This document shows, piece after piece, positions 63,776 to 64,000 of a stretch of DNA of 64,000 bases. Position 1 is the first letter of the stretch, and the number at the start of each line of letters is the position of its first letter. The notes beneath the pieces were generated by a model that was given only the letters and a program-made list of their open reading frames with translations, was not told where the DNA came from and ran no database searches. The position numbers and the translations under genes are program-made. This stretch comes from Obelidium mucronatum. Its lineage: Eukaryota > Chytridiomycota > Chytridiomycetes > Chytridiales > Chytriomycetaceae. The stretch is from positions 124,001 to 188,000 of the forward strand of contig JAIVFH010000055.1 in NCBI GenBank assembly GCA_025765595.1, read 5' to 3'.

Positions 63776-63946
63776 AGTTGTCTTTTTCCCCAGCAATTTG
63801 AACTACTCGATGAAACATGTATCATTCCGTCAGATCAAGTTCTTCCAACACATATGCAAGTTCCGATTCCGGAAGATCCGATTGCATTTATTGTAATTGC
63901 TGTCCATTGTGTGTGTTCTCTTTTTCTGATTGTGTATCTGCGATGA
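63776..63946 (+). CDS. Possible alternative last exon with hydrophobic end
   Basis: A donor GTTGAG just after HFGWG (about 63736) and the acceptor CCCCAG before CAATTTGAACTAC would make a roughly 60-base intron of normal size. It would replace the stop at 63746 with QFELLDETCIIPSDQVLPTH and a hydrophobic end, PIAFIVIAVHCVCSLFLIVY. It could equally be a separate small exon or untranslated sequence running off the window. Confidence 0.3.
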   Translation, partial: SCLFPQQFELLDETCIIPSDQVLPTHMQVPIPEDPIAFIVIAVHCVCSLFLIVYLR

Positions 63947-64000
63947 ATCTTTAGAGTTTATATTGTATTTTATTATTGCTATTTAAGGATGTTGTCAAAG

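Overview
The window is nuclear DNA of a zoosporic (chytrid-type) fungus. The genes carry short GT-AG introns of about 40-90 bases. A delta-tubulin gene (basal body/flagellum) sits beside ordinary fungal housekeeping genes: exocyst Sec8, AP-3 beta, TAF9, Fis1, Hop2, CSN5, Ubc13, Mms2 and a trehalose-6-phosphate synthase/phosphatase. The chytrid assignment is an inference from this gene mix and the compact intron-rich structure.

Layout. 1-2.8 kb: end of an unassigned gene, then delta-tubulin (+). 2.9-6.5 kb: a frameshifted NAD(P)-binding reductase-like gene and an F-box/TPR gene with a broken 3' end (both -). 6.5-23.2 kb: an array of eight related protein kinase genes, all on the minus strand, interrupted by two roughly 2-kb stretches that look like terminal-inverted-repeat elements. 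23.8-30.1 kb: two FAXC/GST-like genes flanking two tandem F-box/TPR genes. 30.2-31.4 kb: a 2-oxoglutarate/Fe(II) oxygenase. 31.5-41.6 kb: four F-box-like/ankyrin genes of two subfamilies (three broken), a ninth kinase, TAF9 and a chagasin-type cysteine protease inhibitor. 41.7-49.7 kb: Sec8, an unassigned six-exon gene, a cluster of identical hairpin elements, and Ubc13. 49.7-64 kb: an intact F-box-like/ankyrin gene, AP-3 beta, Fis1, a small Crinkler-header-like gene, Hop2, CSN5, Mms2, trehalose synthase/phosphatase and a TPP1-like OB-fold gene.

Two regimes stand out. Single-copy conserved genes could be spliced into uninterrupted frames, some closed to the base. The lineage-expanded families (kinases, F-box/TPR, F-box/ankyrin) show frameshifts, premature stops and lost catalytic residues next to intact copies. 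That is the pattern of birth-and-death evolution.

Most interesting signals: (1) the kinase family, with an HGD rather than HRD catalytic loop, a long insertion after the hinge and a conserved N-terminal motif, including one clear pseudokinase; (2) three copies of a 46-base loop closed by stems whose arms differ but stay complementary, two of them inside an 11-bp inverted repeat; (3) two TA-flanked inverted-repeat elements, one enclosing a scrambled Q-rich gene; (4) a chagasin-type inhibitor 16-49 bp from TAF9.
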